64,000 nucleotides of DNA from contig NC_073358.2 in NCBI RefSeq assembly GCF_027580225.2, positions 31,646,501 to 31,710,500 of the forward strand, written 5' to 3'. The notes beneath the pieces were generated by a model. It searched no databases, had not been told where the DNA came from, and was given only the letters and a program-made list of their open reading frames with translations. Positions 25,772-39,613 of the stretch are shown here, one piece after another. A program made the translations under genes and the position numbers. How positions within the stretch are numbered: position 1 is the first letter of the stretch; every line of letters begins with the position of its first letter. This stretch comes from Misgurnus anguillicaudatus (lineage: Eukaryota > Chordata > Actinopteri > Cypriniformes > Cobitidae).

Positions 25772-28700
25772 ATGTTTCTGTTCACGAAAAAGAAGAAACC
25801 CAGTGAGGATTCCAAGAAACGATTTGAGTACCAGTTGTGCTTGGTGAGTTTATACATTATCATTAATAGGTCTGTTTAGCTTCAAAATATTAATGCATTG
25901 CTGTAGCAATGGTGCTACTGAAAGTTCCTTTTGAAGCAGTGTTTACTGTAAGTATGCCCAATTTTGTTTACATTTACAGTAACTTTATCCAAAGGGACTA
26001 AAATAAGGAAAGCATTGACATTTCTCTATGCAAGTGTTTCCCAGCCAGGGGTCGGGGCCCACAGGGGGGCCTTAGCAGATATCCAAGGGGGCCGGAAGAT
26101 GATTTAAAGGACAAGTTCAGTATTTTACACTTAAAACCCCTGTTTTCAGATTGTTTATGATGAAATAGAATGGTTTTGACTGAAATTTGGACACATATGA
26201 CGCTGGGCCGAGATTTTTCTGGTGTTTGTTGTATCACCTCCCACCTCTACAATGGTTTAATGCATTTTAGGAAGGATTGTTCCAGTGCACCTATACAGCC
26301 ATTATAGAGGTGGGAGGTGATACAATAAACACTCGAAAATTCTCAGGCCAGCATCATATATCAAAATTTCAGTCAAAACCGTTCAATTTCATTATAAACA
26401 ATCTGAAAACAGGGCTTTAAGTGTAAAATACCGAACTTGTCCTTTAAAATGAAAAAAAATTGGACAAAAGAAGCATTAAAACGAGCAAAACTCTAAATGT
26501 TTCTTAATTTTTTGGCCATTTTAGTAGCGAATATACATCTCTGTCTAGTCATTCCATGTTTTATTTAATTTTATGTGGAAAAAAATGAGTGAGTGGGGGG
26601 CCTACAAACGTTGTGAGCAACTAGGAGGCCTTGAAGTGAAAAAGGTTGAGAACCACTGCTTTATGGCATAGAGTCTATGGAGCCAACAATAAGTATAGTT
26701 TACAAAGCAGCTCTGTATTGTTTTATAGCAGCATCTTACCATCACAGCGTTTCAGACTTTAACACATACATATCAATGTTTTATGCAGGCCAAAGAAGCA
26801 GGGGCTGATGATGTCCTGGATATTTCTGCCTGTGAGCTTACAGAGGTGAGAGAAACAGTATTTACATTGAAAATTACTATTTTTGAGTTGGACTTGCATA
26901 TTTTGTGTGATGCTTTATTTGAACCCACAAAAGTCAGGGTGACCTATTGCTTGATACCTGTTTGCATCTGACCATGTGACAGTTGTTTTTAATGCTTGTC
27001 TGCAGGTTCCTTCCAGTGCCTTTTCCATCTGTAAAGTTCTCCAGAAAAAAGTAAGTCTTTCAACGACAGTGTTTTGGTTTTCCTTGAACTGTTAGTGTTC
27101 GGAGTTTTAACAAAAGTTTCCATTTTAATTGCAGGTCTTTATTCTCCATGGAAATTATTTAAAATCATTTATACCTAAAGGTTGCTGCATTACTGCCTTA
27201 GCAACCATAAAGGTGAGAGAAATCGATTGGTGACACTAATATTATAAAATGTACTGTACTTCTTGTAAATGTATATTTACAGTTACAACATCTCTGCCCA
27301 TACTTAAGGTTTTGGATCTCCATGATAATAAGCTGACATCACTTCCCGATGACCTGGGGCAGCTTTTGTCTTTACAGGTAAATGTATAACATTGTTTATG
27401 AAATATTAGGAAAGCTAACGTGGGTTGTTGTTTGTTACATGACATTTATACGTCTGATAACAATGATTCTACAGTATAACATCAGCTATGATGTAAACTA
27501 CCTATTGACACAGGTACTGCTATAACACTGTTCAGAGCCCACAGCACTTTAGCTTTAAATGTCAGCCATTATATTTTCATAATTCAGGGAGGGAACTCAA
27601 AACATTTGCTTAATTAAGTCCGATTTTTCCTTACCATTTATATTATATGATAACTTATCAATAAAACACTCAAGGATGTGGTGTGGTATGACTATAACCA
27701 TGACTATATTAACAGTATAGCAGGGTCAATATTTAAACCATAAATAAATTGCTTTTTTTACTAAGGTGCTGAATGTAGAAAAGAATCAAATTAAACAACT
27801 GCCGGACACTATAGGGGATCTACGGCATCTACAGACACTTAATGTGAAAGGTTTGTACTGTGCGTTTGAACCATGTGACCCTGTCTGTGAAAAACAGGCT
27901 AAATTCTTAAATTATTAGGAGCTAACTATTAGTCTAATCTAACTATTAGGAGCATTAGGGCCTTGCTTAGTCAATATTAAAGATATCAAGGTTCTATTTT
28001 AACAGAATGTTCTTTATATTATGTAGGATTATTTTAAAGGGACACTCAACTTAAAAAAAAGCTAATTTTCCAGCTCCCATAGAGGTAAATTTGATTTTTA
28101 CTGTTTTGGAATCCATTCAGCTGACGGTTCTGGCGGTACCACTTTTAATATCATTGCGCTTTCTGCAGCCATGTTACGGCAGCAAAGTCCTTGATTATTA
28201 CGACGGAATAAGAGTATAGTTCCTAGCCATATCTTCCTAGAAAATGGCAACTTTTAATTTTTTGTCTGTCTTGGTACACGATGTAACTACAGAAAAGTCA
28301 AGTTTTAAATAGGAAAAATATTGAAACTCTTTGGTTACTTTTGAGCGCGATGCTAATGATCTAATCAGATTTAATGGATTGTGCTAAGCTAAGCTAAAAG
28401 TGGTACCGCCAGACCCGGAAATTGGCTGAATGGATTCCAAAATGGAAAATATTAACTCTAGGGGAAAATGAGCATATTTAAAAAAAAAGTGGAGTGTCCC
28501 TTTAAAACAGTAAATCACAATGACTTTAGCTGGGTTTGCACAGGTGGGGTCACATATATGCTTATTTCATTTTTAAATGTATTAAGACCAATGCAAATGT
28601 AGCTTTTTTTCTATTGGTCGCAAGGTTAGTTTTTTGTTAGTGTACTACTCAGACAGTAGTTTTTGTTAGTAACTTGATCCATGTTAAGAAGGAAAGTAAA

Positions 28701-31348
28701 AATATAAACAAAAGGAGGAGAAAATGCGAGTCCCCTGTTAAACAAAGCGTTTTCTTACACAGCGAACTGCCTTACCGTGATTCCTGTATCTGTGGGTCGG
28801 ATGAGCAGTCTGCGTACACTGGACCTAAGTGAAAACAGCATCAGAGAGCTACCCAAGGAACTGGCCTGTGCTCGCACTTTGGAAGTGAGTTTTATTGTTA
28901 GGGAAACAAAAAGTTATAGATTAAATTGTTTTAGATTAAGCTCATTGGCAATGTGACCAGCACAGTTTCATTAAAAAGATCATATATGTGTGATGTGACA
29001 GAGCCTGATCCTGGATGCTAATGTTATGAGCTATCCTCCTGCATCAGTGTGTACAGGTGGCACAGAGGAAATTCAGCAGTATCTTTGCTCAGGTGAGTTA
29101 CAAAAAGCTCTTTTTAAATCTATTTCTAACAGTGTACTTCACATTCTTTTCATATAATTAGTTTAAATAAATAGGGATGAAGGTAGTTTTGTGCACAGGT
29201 TTGTTTTGTAAATTCAGTTTTTCATGTGGTTTAGAAATGGGTCTGGATTATTGCCCTCCATCCCAGTATCTCCTGCCTGTGTTGGAGCATGATGGAGCAA
29301 AGCCGGATGAGGATTGTGTTGATGGGGAGGAGATGTCTTGGCAGGTCGGTAAACATTTATTAAATAAATTATGAAGAAAAGACAACCCAATATAGCTTGA
29401 CTAGTAAACACTGTATTACTTTAATATACTGGGTAAATTGTGCATGTGCATCACGTGTTTTGTCAAAATAAGTGCCCGCTGCACACGCGTCAAAACTGTT
29501 TATTATAAAAGAGATGCTCACGTTCACAAAATACACACAAGACACTCCCTTAACAGTAAACTCTGATTACGCATGAGATTTTAGCTCCTTTGCACTTCTT
29601 CCATGCTTTATCACTTTACATGACAACACTAGAGGATGTTTACAGTTCTCACTCTTTCAAATTTTATGGGAAATGCCCAAAAAGAACAAGAACAAGTAAT
29701 TACCAATAATTTTCTGGTTAATGTGACAATGACTTGCTGATCTTTTATGTCCTTGCTGACACTCCAGATCAAATACATGGACTATGAGAAGAGAAAGGTA
29801 CGTTTGATCTTATTTTGTGATGTTATTGTTGGATCTTCTACTGTGAAGTATTTATTACATCTCTTTCTCTTCATACCTCCATCAGGAGCAGAAACAGCAG
29901 GAAAAGGTGATATTTGAGAAGGAGCTAGAGGAGAAACAGAGAGAGCACACTCAACTCCTCTTTCTCAACAACTCCCGCAAAGAAGACGCTCTGCTGTTTG
30001 TCAAAAAGGTAACCATGCAAACTGGACACAACGCAAACTATGGTCTCGTACACACTGCAAACTTTCGGGAGTGACAACAGCATTTAAATGCGGGAGTGAA
30101 TCAACTAAATGTTCGTTTCTGTCTGTACGGAACAAGACTCACTCCCGAAAATGTGATGACTGACATAGAGATAACCATAATGTTCTGCCATCTCGCATGC
30201 TTATCACTCACAGCTTTGACCAAAATAATTTAACAGCGTAATGCTTTGCAATAAACCTCCATCTTGACATTGTGTATTGTACGCATTTGAAGGCTGCTCC
30301 ACAGCGCGCTGTCTTGCAGTGTTGCAAGGTCCTCGTCTTTTTTGTACTTGCATACCGTTTTGGTGCTTAACCGTTTATGGCTTTTGGCTCATGAAGTGAT
30401 CCAGTTTTGGGGTTTATTAAGTGTTAAGATTCCAGTCCCAATATTTTTAAATTTGAAGTAAAGCATTTTGATTTATTTTGGTTTATTATTGGATTTTTGT
30501 TGTTCGCTGGTTCATTCGTGCAAGATCTGGCAACACTAGTCAGCAAATGCTCGTGCCTCTGTCATTTTCTGCACCGCGCATAATGACTTTTTTTCTCTTC
30601 TAGGCATTTATTTTTTCAGTAGAGAGACGTGTCATGTTCATGATGCACGTTTAAACACTTTATTAACTACTAGTTGTTCAGTTCGGTTATGTACACACTA
30701 TGCAGAGTTTCTGTAAATGCGGTTGTCAAATGCAGTTAATTCGGTTAAAGAATGCGGTTGTCAGTCCCATAAATTACTGAACTGTGTAGGATTGGAGCAC
30801 TGAGGATAGCAAGCTGCTGAAACGTTTGCTCAGGTTTCTCTGTTTTTAATTCACATTTTTGCACTATGCACTTTAATAAATAAATTTTGTATGTTCTAGA
30901 CCTTTTGAGTCTTTTTGGATTCAGTGTGCGGTCAGCCATTTTTCTACCTCATTCTACAGAACAGGATTAAGCATTAAAAGGTGAAGTGACAACCGAATTA
31001 ATATGCAGTATGTACGGGACCTATATAATACGCATATAATACAATCTATATAATATGTACTTAAAGGCATAGTTTACCCGACAATCATAATTTACTCACC
31101 CTCATGTTGTTCTAAACCTGTATGAGTTTCTTTGTTCTGTTGAACAACACGAACGAAAATATTTTGATGGTAAACACATACTTGACGGTCATAGTATTTG
31201 TTTTTCCTACTATGGAAATAAGTGGGTGCTGTGTGCTTACCATCAATTGTCAAATTTGGTACAGCATGAGGGTGAGTAAATGATGACACAATTTTAATTT
31301 TTGGGTGAATTATACCTTTAATTTAATTGAGTAGAACAACAACCAAGC

Positions 31349-31383
<35 letters not shown>

Positions 31384-34300
31384 AATCTCACTCTCACTCT
31401 CTCGCGCTCTCTTAGGAGCAGGAACGGTTAGAATTTGGTGTGTCTCAGCAGCAAAAGGCCCAAGAAGCAGAGAGGCAGAAGATGCTTGATAAAGTGCGTC
31501 AGGCAGAGAGAAGCTTTATGAGTCGTGTCTCTGATCTCCTGCTTGATAACAACCGGTGAGAACGGAACAGGAACAGCACCAAAGCGTTTTTTATGCTTTA
31601 ATCATAGTCAGTCCATGAGTATTCTGCCATTCATACAATGTAATTTGATTATTCCTCTATGTTTGATAGGCAAGCACAGAGTGCCACCTTTCTGCAAGCT
31701 CTGGAAAAGGATCGGTGAGTGGAAATCGCACACTGGTCTCTAATGGACCCAGAGTGTCTGCCATAAAGGCATCATTTGCTAAGTGAATTTCCCACTGTCT
31801 AATGGATCCACTTAAGAAATTCACTCATGCAGACTGCAGCGTTACTAAAATTACTGATGTGTATGGTTGCTACATCATAGTGCGTACTGTGATTCAAAAC
31901 ACTAAAGGGAAAGTCATGTTTGTTTTTCAGAAGGGTCTGGCCCTTAAATTGTGCTTTTCTTTTCACTAATGCTTTTTGAACTGTTTTTAAGAATACGAAT
32001 AGAACACCTTACTGCCATAACACAGGAAGAAGCAGACTCTTTAAGGAAGAAGGAAGTGGCAAGTGAGTTTTGAAGATTTGATAAATGATATTTCTCATTA
32101 AACCCCTTTTACATTTTGATAAAGATATTTGATGTTATATCTCGACATGAAGTCATATTAAAGGTGCAATAGAATGTGTAATTGTATTTACCAAGGCATA
32201 GATAAATAATAAGGTTCTGTACATGGTAACATATCATGAGCCTGAAACATGATTGTTTCCTCCTCCTTATGTAAACCTTGCAAAAAAACGCCAATCTCAA
32301 CATAACACTGACTATGACAATACAGTTAAGATGTACGCCCCAACATTAAATTACACATTTAATTAATTACAATGTTGTTACAATGCTGTTACAAAAGTTT
32401 TGACTGCCGAGTTAACTCTATATGCTAGTTAATGCTATATGCTATGAAGTTCTACTATTGACATTACACTAACATTTTGAAAGTCCATACTGAAATAAAC
32501 ACAGATAAGCTTACCAATCAGAAACATCTATTTCCAATCTCCGAACAATTGGTTGTTTCTCAAAATCTGGATCTTCGTCTGATACAGGCTTAAACATATA
32601 GGTCTGTTTTAGGTGTAATGGTTCAGTGCGTGTCACGGTTTTAAGGTCACAGTTTTGGTGTGTGTATGTTTATGGGAACAAAAAGGCTACTGATAAAAAA
32701 AAAAATCTTAACAAAAATATAAACCTAAGCAGTTTTAACCTCTGCCAAAATCAACATTTTCACTTAAGAGCACTTGCATTATTATACTACATGTATCAAC
32801 ATACAGTGCACTTCAAAATGAACATAAAATATCTTAGAACACTGGGTTACTTTTTATAGTCTATGCCACTATCTTCAAGTGTTTTAGCAAGAAGATCAGT
32901 TTGTTAACATTTAAACACGAAGGCAATGTGTGCTGTTTCGGTGTCACCTGCGATCGCGTGCAAGCGATCATATTACATGTGTTTCCTTGAGCATACGGCA
33001 CTTCTCCTTTGCTTGCCGCACTAAACGGTCCGCAACACACATGCGCACACCAACACGTGAGAAGGAATTGTGAGGTTGGCAACATATTTGCATACTACGA
33101 GTTGATTGGACAGGTACTCTCATGTAAACACACGCAGAGCTTATTCAGAACCATACATTTGCAGATTTATGCATTGTTTTTTCATCAAACTATATAAGAA
33201 ATGCGTGATTGAATCAAACACAGTGCACCACGGTGAACGTGCGTGCCGAACCGTGGGAGGAAAACTGGACGGTTTGATTCGTTACCGAGAACTGTTACAC
33301 TCCAAATGTGAGCTACTGACATGAGCCTTGCTGTGAAACAGCCAATTAAAGCACAGCTCAATATTATTATTCATCACCCTTCCAAATAAGGTAATAACAG
33401 CCCATTTCATTCTAAGGAAAATCATAGGATTGTAAATGAACATGTTAAACCATCACCGGATCATTTTTGCACTTAATAAAGTCACATACCTTCTATGTAG
33501 ATATCAGAGAACTATTAAACATATTCTATCAATGCATTCTTTGGCACCTTTAAATTGTTTTAGGCATTGCTGTGGCCTAGCTATTAGCATGCATGTTTCA
33601 GACAAATTGGGCTTTGGTGCCCAAATAAAGAATGCAGGTTTGTTGTGTCAGTTTTCTGTCTCCTGCCGGTAGCTAATGTAGTGGTACTGAAGTTGACATG
33701 TTTACAGGTGCCATGCAGAGGATGCTGTTTGAGAGTTACTCTCTGCGATTAGTGCAGGAAGCCAGTGACACCAAAAAACAGATTCTAGTGTCCGAGGCCT
33801 GCAGGAGGTAAGACTCTTAAGCATTAGTTAAACAGTTTTGTTTCAGAGTTCAAATAGTGTGATTTTTTTTACTTGTTTTTTATTTTCTCTTTTATTGTCT
33901 GCACAGTTTGGACTATTTGGATAAAAAATTTGATGAAGTTTTGTCCCTGCAGCAGCTAGACAAAAGCAAAGCCATTAGTCAGATCATCCAAGAGGTAACT
34001 ATGCTGTATTAGCATTAAATTCTGTACAAATTCTGTCCGAATGTCATCATTTAAATTTTTTTTACACTAATGGCAGGTGAAATTAGAAAATATATTAGCG
34101 CAACATAAAACGGCATTTTGAATTATTGGGTCTCATTCACTAAGCATGCGTACGCACAAATTTATTCGTAAAATGTGCGTACAGACGTTTTAACTTACAA
34201 ATCATGATTCAACAAAACTTTCATACTAAAATTTATTTTAAATGTATACAAAAACGTAAGAACAACTTATACCACACGTGCGCAATAATCATGAGCAAGG

Positions 34301-37300
34301 AAAATAACCCTATAATATATATCCGTGTTATGTATTTTTATATATTTATTTTCCTTTTTCATGATTATTGCATATGTGTGGTCTAGGCTGTTCTTACGTT
34401 TTTGTATACATTAAAAATACATTTTAGTATGAAAGTTTTTGTTGAATCATGATTTGTAAGTTAAAACATCCATTCGCCCATTTTATAAACAAATTTGTGC
34501 GTACACATGCTTGGTGAATGACACCCATTGTTCTTATAAAATGTAGCAAGTTCACTATTTCCTCTGCAGGCAAAAAAATTGAATTAAATGAAATACCACT
34601 TAAGAGGGTAGCTCAGCTGATGCGCAGCTCAGCGCTGCGGCGTTATAAAAAAATCGAACACATTGTTTCCTATGAGTATATGCACACCGGCGCCCAGCTT
34701 TGACTCAGGAAGTTGCTCAAATCCCTGTCGCGCCACACACATAGTTTAACATTAAATAACATCATATTTGTCCCAAATCATTAACGATTAACATTGGCTG
34801 CTAACGTATATTTTGCATTTTTAAGTAGACGCTATCTGACTAAGCTCGCGCAATTTAATATGCACTTCCGGTTTACGATACCTCCGAGTTGTCCTAGACG
34901 CGACTTGGCGCTGAGCTGCGCGTCTGGTGTGTGACCCCCTTTACTGTATAGTCTAGTGAAATATCAACTTTATTGGTGGTGGTCATTCGTTAGACAGAAT
35001 GAGTTTGCCACTGTGTAATAATATGACCCTGTTTCTGATTGGCTCATTGTTTGCAGGAACAAATGCAGAAGGCTGCTTTTGAGGCCCTTCAGCTCCAGAA
35101 AGACAGCGTGCACGCTTACATCCGCAATCAGGTATGCTCCTTAAAGTTTCCATTAGGATCCAAGATTAAGACCACACCAAATATCCATTCTTATTAAGTT
35201 GATACAGGGCTTAATCTGAAATTGCAGAATATACAAGAAAAAAAATATTCTGACTCTTACTATAAAGTCGTTTCACTTCGGCTAGTCTTGTTTTAGTCAA
35301 TCAGTTAAAAAACTCTTCTGCGCAGTTTCAGTCAGCCCATGCTTCTCACATCCCACTTCTCATTGGATGCAACCTTCATGATGCAGATCCCAAAAGGTGG
35401 CTGTGTTTTGTCATGTCTCCATGGGGCCATTCACACCCCCACTATATGCTTGTATCCATAGATTAAACTCATAGAGGCAGAGTTATTGCAGTTGACAAAG
35501 CTGGAGGTTAAGAGGAGGAATTTGGACACTGAGAACCTGCAGGTACGTGGCAGAAATAGATAACATAGTTGTTTGTAGTTCTTTTTCTTTGCTTCAGCAT
35601 TCTGATAGAATAGTGAGGAGTGGGGATTTTCATGTCACTGTGACATTTTTGCATTTTATTTTTTTCCGGTTACTCCATCCCATTTCTGTGTAAACATCAT
35701 GCTCACATTGCCTCTATAAACTGTCACAGCAGTCATTCTGTTAGAGACTAGGAATTCTGTGGAGTGTTTATGTATTTTTTCCCCATGTATTTACTGTGTG
35801 TTTATGCTGTGGTAGGAGGTGCTGGCTGAGCAAAGGACAGCTCTGACTGATGTTCTGCAACAGTTACTCAAACAAAAGGACCAAAGGGAGATGGAGCTCA
35901 AGCAGGTCCTGGTGAGTGATTGACAGATAAAAGCCCTGGACCAGGTTCTTGATTCTGTTAAAGGAGACACTAGACACAAAAAGCATGTTCCAGTCACTAA
36001 GGGGGCTTTTCCACTGAGTGCACTACTTAGTACCCAATACTTTATTTTAGTACCACCTGTAGATCACTGATTGGTCTGAGAGAATCGTCACTACCAGCAG
36101 CATCGCTATAATGTAAAAGATTAGCTTTACCTTCATGCTAGCTTGCGCCGTCAAGCAAACATGTTGTCATCTGTGCTCAGCTATAAGTTCCCAAACTCCC
36201 ATTTAGCGATGAAAAACATCCACAGGTTGGGAATCAGGAACACCATACCAGTTTTTTTCCAGACTTGCCGATTGTGGCGGCACATTCGCAATGCGCACAT
36301 CCGCATATATGCTTAAATACATGTGAATACATGTTTATTCCTTGTGATTTTTATGATCAGTGCTGTAAATGTGTGTTTTGCTCTTTGTTTCTTTGATCTT
36401 TAGGTGGAGTTAGAGCAGAAGAGTGAATCCAATCAACAGAACTACTGGATGATCCAATATCAGAGACTCCTGGATGCCAAACCACTGTCTCTGCGTATGC
36501 AGGTCGGCACGTCTCACAAACAGGTTCATAGAGTAACTGTGATTGACGTTCAGTGTCATTCAAACTGTACTATCCTCTCTTGTCAGGAGGCAGCTGTGGA
36601 TAGAGAGCTTGGGAATCTACTGTGTAAACTCTCTGCTCAACATTACCTGCCAGTCATAGCTCACCACCGAATCACTGCTGAGGCCTTGCGTCACATGACC
36701 ACCAAAGACCTTAGCAAGGTCTGCCCTTTTCCCAATTTTGTCTTTATGCAAGGGGTGTTGTACTGCGTTTGCAGGCATTTGTCATTATTTTTGGCCAGCG
36801 GTGTGTCAGGATGATTTTTCATAAACATCTTTGCTGGGTTTTTTACAGCTGGGGATCAATGAGGTTGGTGTGCAGAAAGCTCTTCTTCATTGGGCCAGGG
36901 ATCGCACCTATTCTGACCGTAAGATCATTTTTAAAATGTTTTTTGAATGTTTATTTTTAATATTGTAATATAATTACAATTCTATATACAACTCTCAATA
37001 CTTTTAAAGTCCCCCTGTGGTGAAAATCAAGTTTTTATTTTTCATGTATATGTTTTTTTTATATGCTTTAACCCAAACCATGTGTGAACTAATTAATCAA
37101 TCAACACAACTGTAATAGTATTTTCTCCATAAAATTTAAATTTTTCGAAACCTTGTTTTGAAATCGGCTCGATTTCCTATGTCACAAACATGTATTCGAT
37201 CACATCATCACAGTTGAACGAGTGGGTCGGTAGTTCGAGACATAGATATGCATGGATGCCTTATAAACTTGTCGCTGAAACAATTGCAGCACTGCTGCTT

Positions 37301-39613
37301 CAGCTCTAGTTCTGTGACGTGAACAGGTGTGCCGTTTGAATGATCTTAAAGGTATAGCGGAAGATTTTCTTTTTCCGGGAAGACTATTGGTCACGCTAGT
37401 TGTCAATCATTCTGGCTATATGTTTATGCAAAGCCCTAGGTTCGCTTTCTGCACATGTGCACTTTCAGGTGTATATGTGTGGTGAGCTACGGCTTCAGCC
37501 ATTCATTGAAGCTCGCATTCTCCGTTTTTTCAAAATGAGGGTCGCAGGAGAAAAAGTTTCTACGAATTGCATGACAAGAAGAGAAAGGCCTCTGAAAAAA
37601 GAAACAAGTGTTTTTGGGAGAATATTTCACACGCTGGCGTGCGCTTAAAGCACAGGTTGGGCTTCCCACTGATGCCTCAGTCGCGAAGTTTCTACTCGAT
37701 TGGACGACTAAAGTTTGGCATGCTATTTGGAGAAATCCATTTCAAATCACTGCTAGTAAAGCTATGATTAGCGATGCTAGCCCTGGCACAATCACGAACT
37801 GCTCAGACACGGTAAACATCTCAATGTATGAGCCATGCAGACAGCAACTTGTAAACAGAGCGTGCACGAGAAGAACTAGGCTCGTGCATGCTCTCTCGTG
37901 CACACGTTTAATAGGCGTTCCCTCTCGGGAGCAGGTTGCGCAATTGCATTTTTTTTTTTAAAGTGGAGAGGGCAGTTCTTTTCCAAAATTTAGGAAAATC
38001 TTCCACTATACCTTTAACATCAGCCCAAAATAATTGTGCTGCCAAAGCGCAGATCAAACATGCATTGTGAAACCAGACAGCTGTAGAATGTAGAATCTAT
38101 GTACATATATGTCTATGATCCGAGCTGATGCGATTTAGTGGAGGCGGCCAGGTGGGGACTTATTTGTGCATTCATTGGACAACACTAAATAAGGAAAGGG
38201 TGTAGATTTGCATTCAAGCTATTTAAAGTATGAAGAAATTACTGTGACAGGAAATCTTTTACATATGAAAAGCTCAGATGCAACACCCTCTAAGTGCGTC
38301 TAAAATGTTTTCTTGTAAATGAGCATTTTTTATTAGACTCTTAATGGATTCTCGCTATTTCTGAGTGGGATAAAGTAGATTTGAGTTTTATGTGATAAAA
38401 TTATCGACTACAGATGTACTTTAAGTCTATTTAAATGAATTATTATGCATTACTAAATCAGTCATTTTTGTCCCTACAGCAATGCTTAAAACAGGCCGAG
38501 AGGAAACTGGTCTGTTTTTGCCTAACGCTCAACAGCAGCTTACTCCTCCTCTGACCCCTAACACCCCCAATACCCCCACTGCCCCCAGTCCTGATGGACA
38601 CAGCAGCTCTGAGTGTGTGGTGTGCATGGAGCGTGAGGTAAGACCTTCATCAAAATTTTAACGATAATATCATTTAGCCTTTTCAACCTCAGGTCGGTTG
38701 TTTATTGTATGGAATACAGCAATGCCCCAAAATATAAGTAAAAAAACACTATAAACAATGTCACTTATTCGAGCTTTGTGACATGGTGCATTATCCTGCT
38801 GGAAGTAGCCATCAGAGGATGGGTACATGGTGGTCATAAAGGGATGGACATGGTCAGAAACAATCCTCAGGTAGGCCGTGGCATTTAAACGATTGCCAAT
38901 TGGCACTAAGGGGCTTAAAATGTGCCAAAAAAACATCCCCCACACCATTACACCACCACCACCAGCCTGACATTGTTCAAGTGCAATGTATTTAATCTAT
39001 CTAACAGTAGCTTTTTGATAAACTGTCTAAAATGTAAGTAATTTGGTGATAATCTTGCACTATGCCTTAAGATTAAAAAAAATTTAAGATGATATTTTAG
39101 TCAAGCGTTTTAAAACCTTTGAACAATAGTGCATGTGCTTCTGAATAAAACCATTATGGTTGATCTTTAAAGGTATGGTTCACTGAAAATGTGACATTCT
39201 GTCATCATTTACTCACCCTCAAGTTATTACAAACCTATATAAATTTCTTTGTTCTGTTAATAAAATAATTTAATAACCAAACAGATCTCGAACACCATTC
39301 ACTTCCATAGTATTATTCTTTCCTACTATGGAAGTCAGTGGTGCCCCAGATCTGCCTGGTAGATTCTTCAGAATATCTTCCTTTGTATTTTGTATGATGA
39401 CAAAATGTTATTTTTTAGGTGAACTATCCCTTTAAGAAGCTTTAAAATAAAGTAGGAAGTTATGTAACAACTTTCCCTCTTCATCTGCAGTCACAGGTGA
39501 TATTTCTGCCTTGTGGTCATGTGTGCTGTTGTCAGACCTGCAGCAACGCCCTACAGTCCTGTCCACTGTGCCGTGCTTCTGTGTCTCAACGTGTTCGCCT
39601 CTACCTCGGCTGA
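25772..39613 (+). CDS. lrsam1: E3 ubiquitin ligase LRSAM1 (LRR, SAM and RING)
   Basis: Cytoplasmic RING E3 ligase that ubiquitinates TSG101 and marks intracellular bacteria for autophagy. 24 coding exons: 25772-25843, 26789-26845, 27006-27050, 27135-27212, 27309-27377, 27766-27850, 28763-28884, 29002-29092, 29235-29344, 29768-29797, 29886-30008, 31416-31555, 31670-31714, 31992-32062, 33708-33807, 33907-33994, 35057-35131, 35462-35542, 35816-35911, 36404-36502, 36587-36718, 36849-36918, 38480-38637, 39491-39613. Phases agree; 719 residues (human 723). Leucine-rich repeats cover about residues 30-200 ([26 protein letters not shown]), coiled coil about 250-560, SAM about 570-625. A PTAP motif (659-662) would bind TSG101. 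A C3HC4 RING uses C672, C675, C687, H689, C693, C696, C703 and C706. Only one P(T/S)AP motif is seen, where human has two. Confidence 0.96.
26031..26658. mobile_element. hAT-type element in lrsam1 intron 1, split by a MITE
   Basis: Right end gttgagaaccactg and left end caagtgtttcccagcc are inverted matches. The flanks ctctatg and ctttatg look like a degraded duplication. The TTAA-type MITE at 26108-26443 sits inside. Confidence 0.6.
26108..26443. mobile_element. Palindromic TTAA MITE nested in the hAT element
   Basis: Inverted termini AGGACAAGTTC(A/G)GTATTTTAC, flanked by TTAA (26104-26107, 26444-26447). The two halves are largely inverse copies (acctatacagcc and aggtgggaggtgat around the centre). 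336 bp, non-coding. Confidence 0.75.
28038..28501. mobile_element. TTAA MITE in lrsam1 intron 6
   Basis: Termini AGGGACACTC and GAGTGTCCCT flanked by TTAA (28034-28037, 28502-28505). Long inverted subterminal repeats include tggaatccattcag and ggtaccacttttag. Same family as 48014-49252. Confidence 0.75.
29448..29580. mobile_element. Fragment of the foldback hAT-type family
   Basis: gcatcacgtgttttgtcaaa and the following 110 bases match the arm of the element at 12477-13833. It lies in lrsam1 intron 9 and has no intact ends. Confidence 0.6.
31075..31317. mobile_element. TTAA MITE in lrsam1 intron 11
   Basis: Inverted ends AGGCATAGTTTACCC and GGGTGAATTATACCT flanked by TTAA (31071-31074, 31318-31321), with internal actcaccctcatg and its inverse. 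Same family as 39171-39431, 43420-43695 and 57515-57794. Confidence 0.7.
31348..31410. repeat. CT-rich simple repeat before lrsam1 exon 12
   Basis: Interrupted (CT)n run that directly extends the polypyrimidine tract of the exon 12 acceptor (CTTAG at 31411-31415). Confidence 0.8.
32063..33700. other. Large lrsam1 intron 14 with repeat-derived sequence
   Basis: About 32612-33302 has imperfect inverted ends (gtgtaatggttcagtgcgtg; ggtttgattcgttaccga) suggesting a non-autonomous hAT-type element, but the boundaries are not clear. No gene seen. Confidence 0.35.
34124..34530. mobile_element. Palindromic MITE in lrsam1 intron 16
   Basis: Ends (c/t)attgggt(c/g)tcattcac and gtgaatgacacccattg are inverted. 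The arms also match over aaaacgtaagaacaact-type sequence and the gattcaacaaaaactttcat block, giving a foldback of about 400 bp. Confidence 0.75.
37350..38013. mobile_element. TTAA MITE in lrsam1 intron 22
   Basis: Inverted ends AGGTATAGCGGAAGATTTTC and GAAAATCTTCCACTATACCT flanked by TTAA (37346-37349, 38014-38017). 664 bp. Internal open frames up to 117 codons have no recognised domain. Confidence 0.75.
38670..38960 (-). pseudogene. Tc1-like transposase fragment in lrsam1 intron 23
   Basis: The minus-strand frame encodes part of a Tc1 DDE domain ([15 protein letters not shown] start, [21 protein letters not shown]). Same family as 41671-42644. No terminal repeats remain. Confidence 0.8.
39171..39431. 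mobile_element. TTAA MITE in the last lrsam1 intron
   Basis: Ends AGGTATGGTTCACTGAAAAT and TAGGTGAACTATCCCT, flanked by TTAA (39167-39170, 39432-39435). It lies 55 bases before the last coding exon. Confidence 0.7.

Noticed and set aside
37608..37961. 117-codon plus-strand frame
   Set aside because: It lies wholly inside the TTAA MITE at 37350-38013 and has no known domain.
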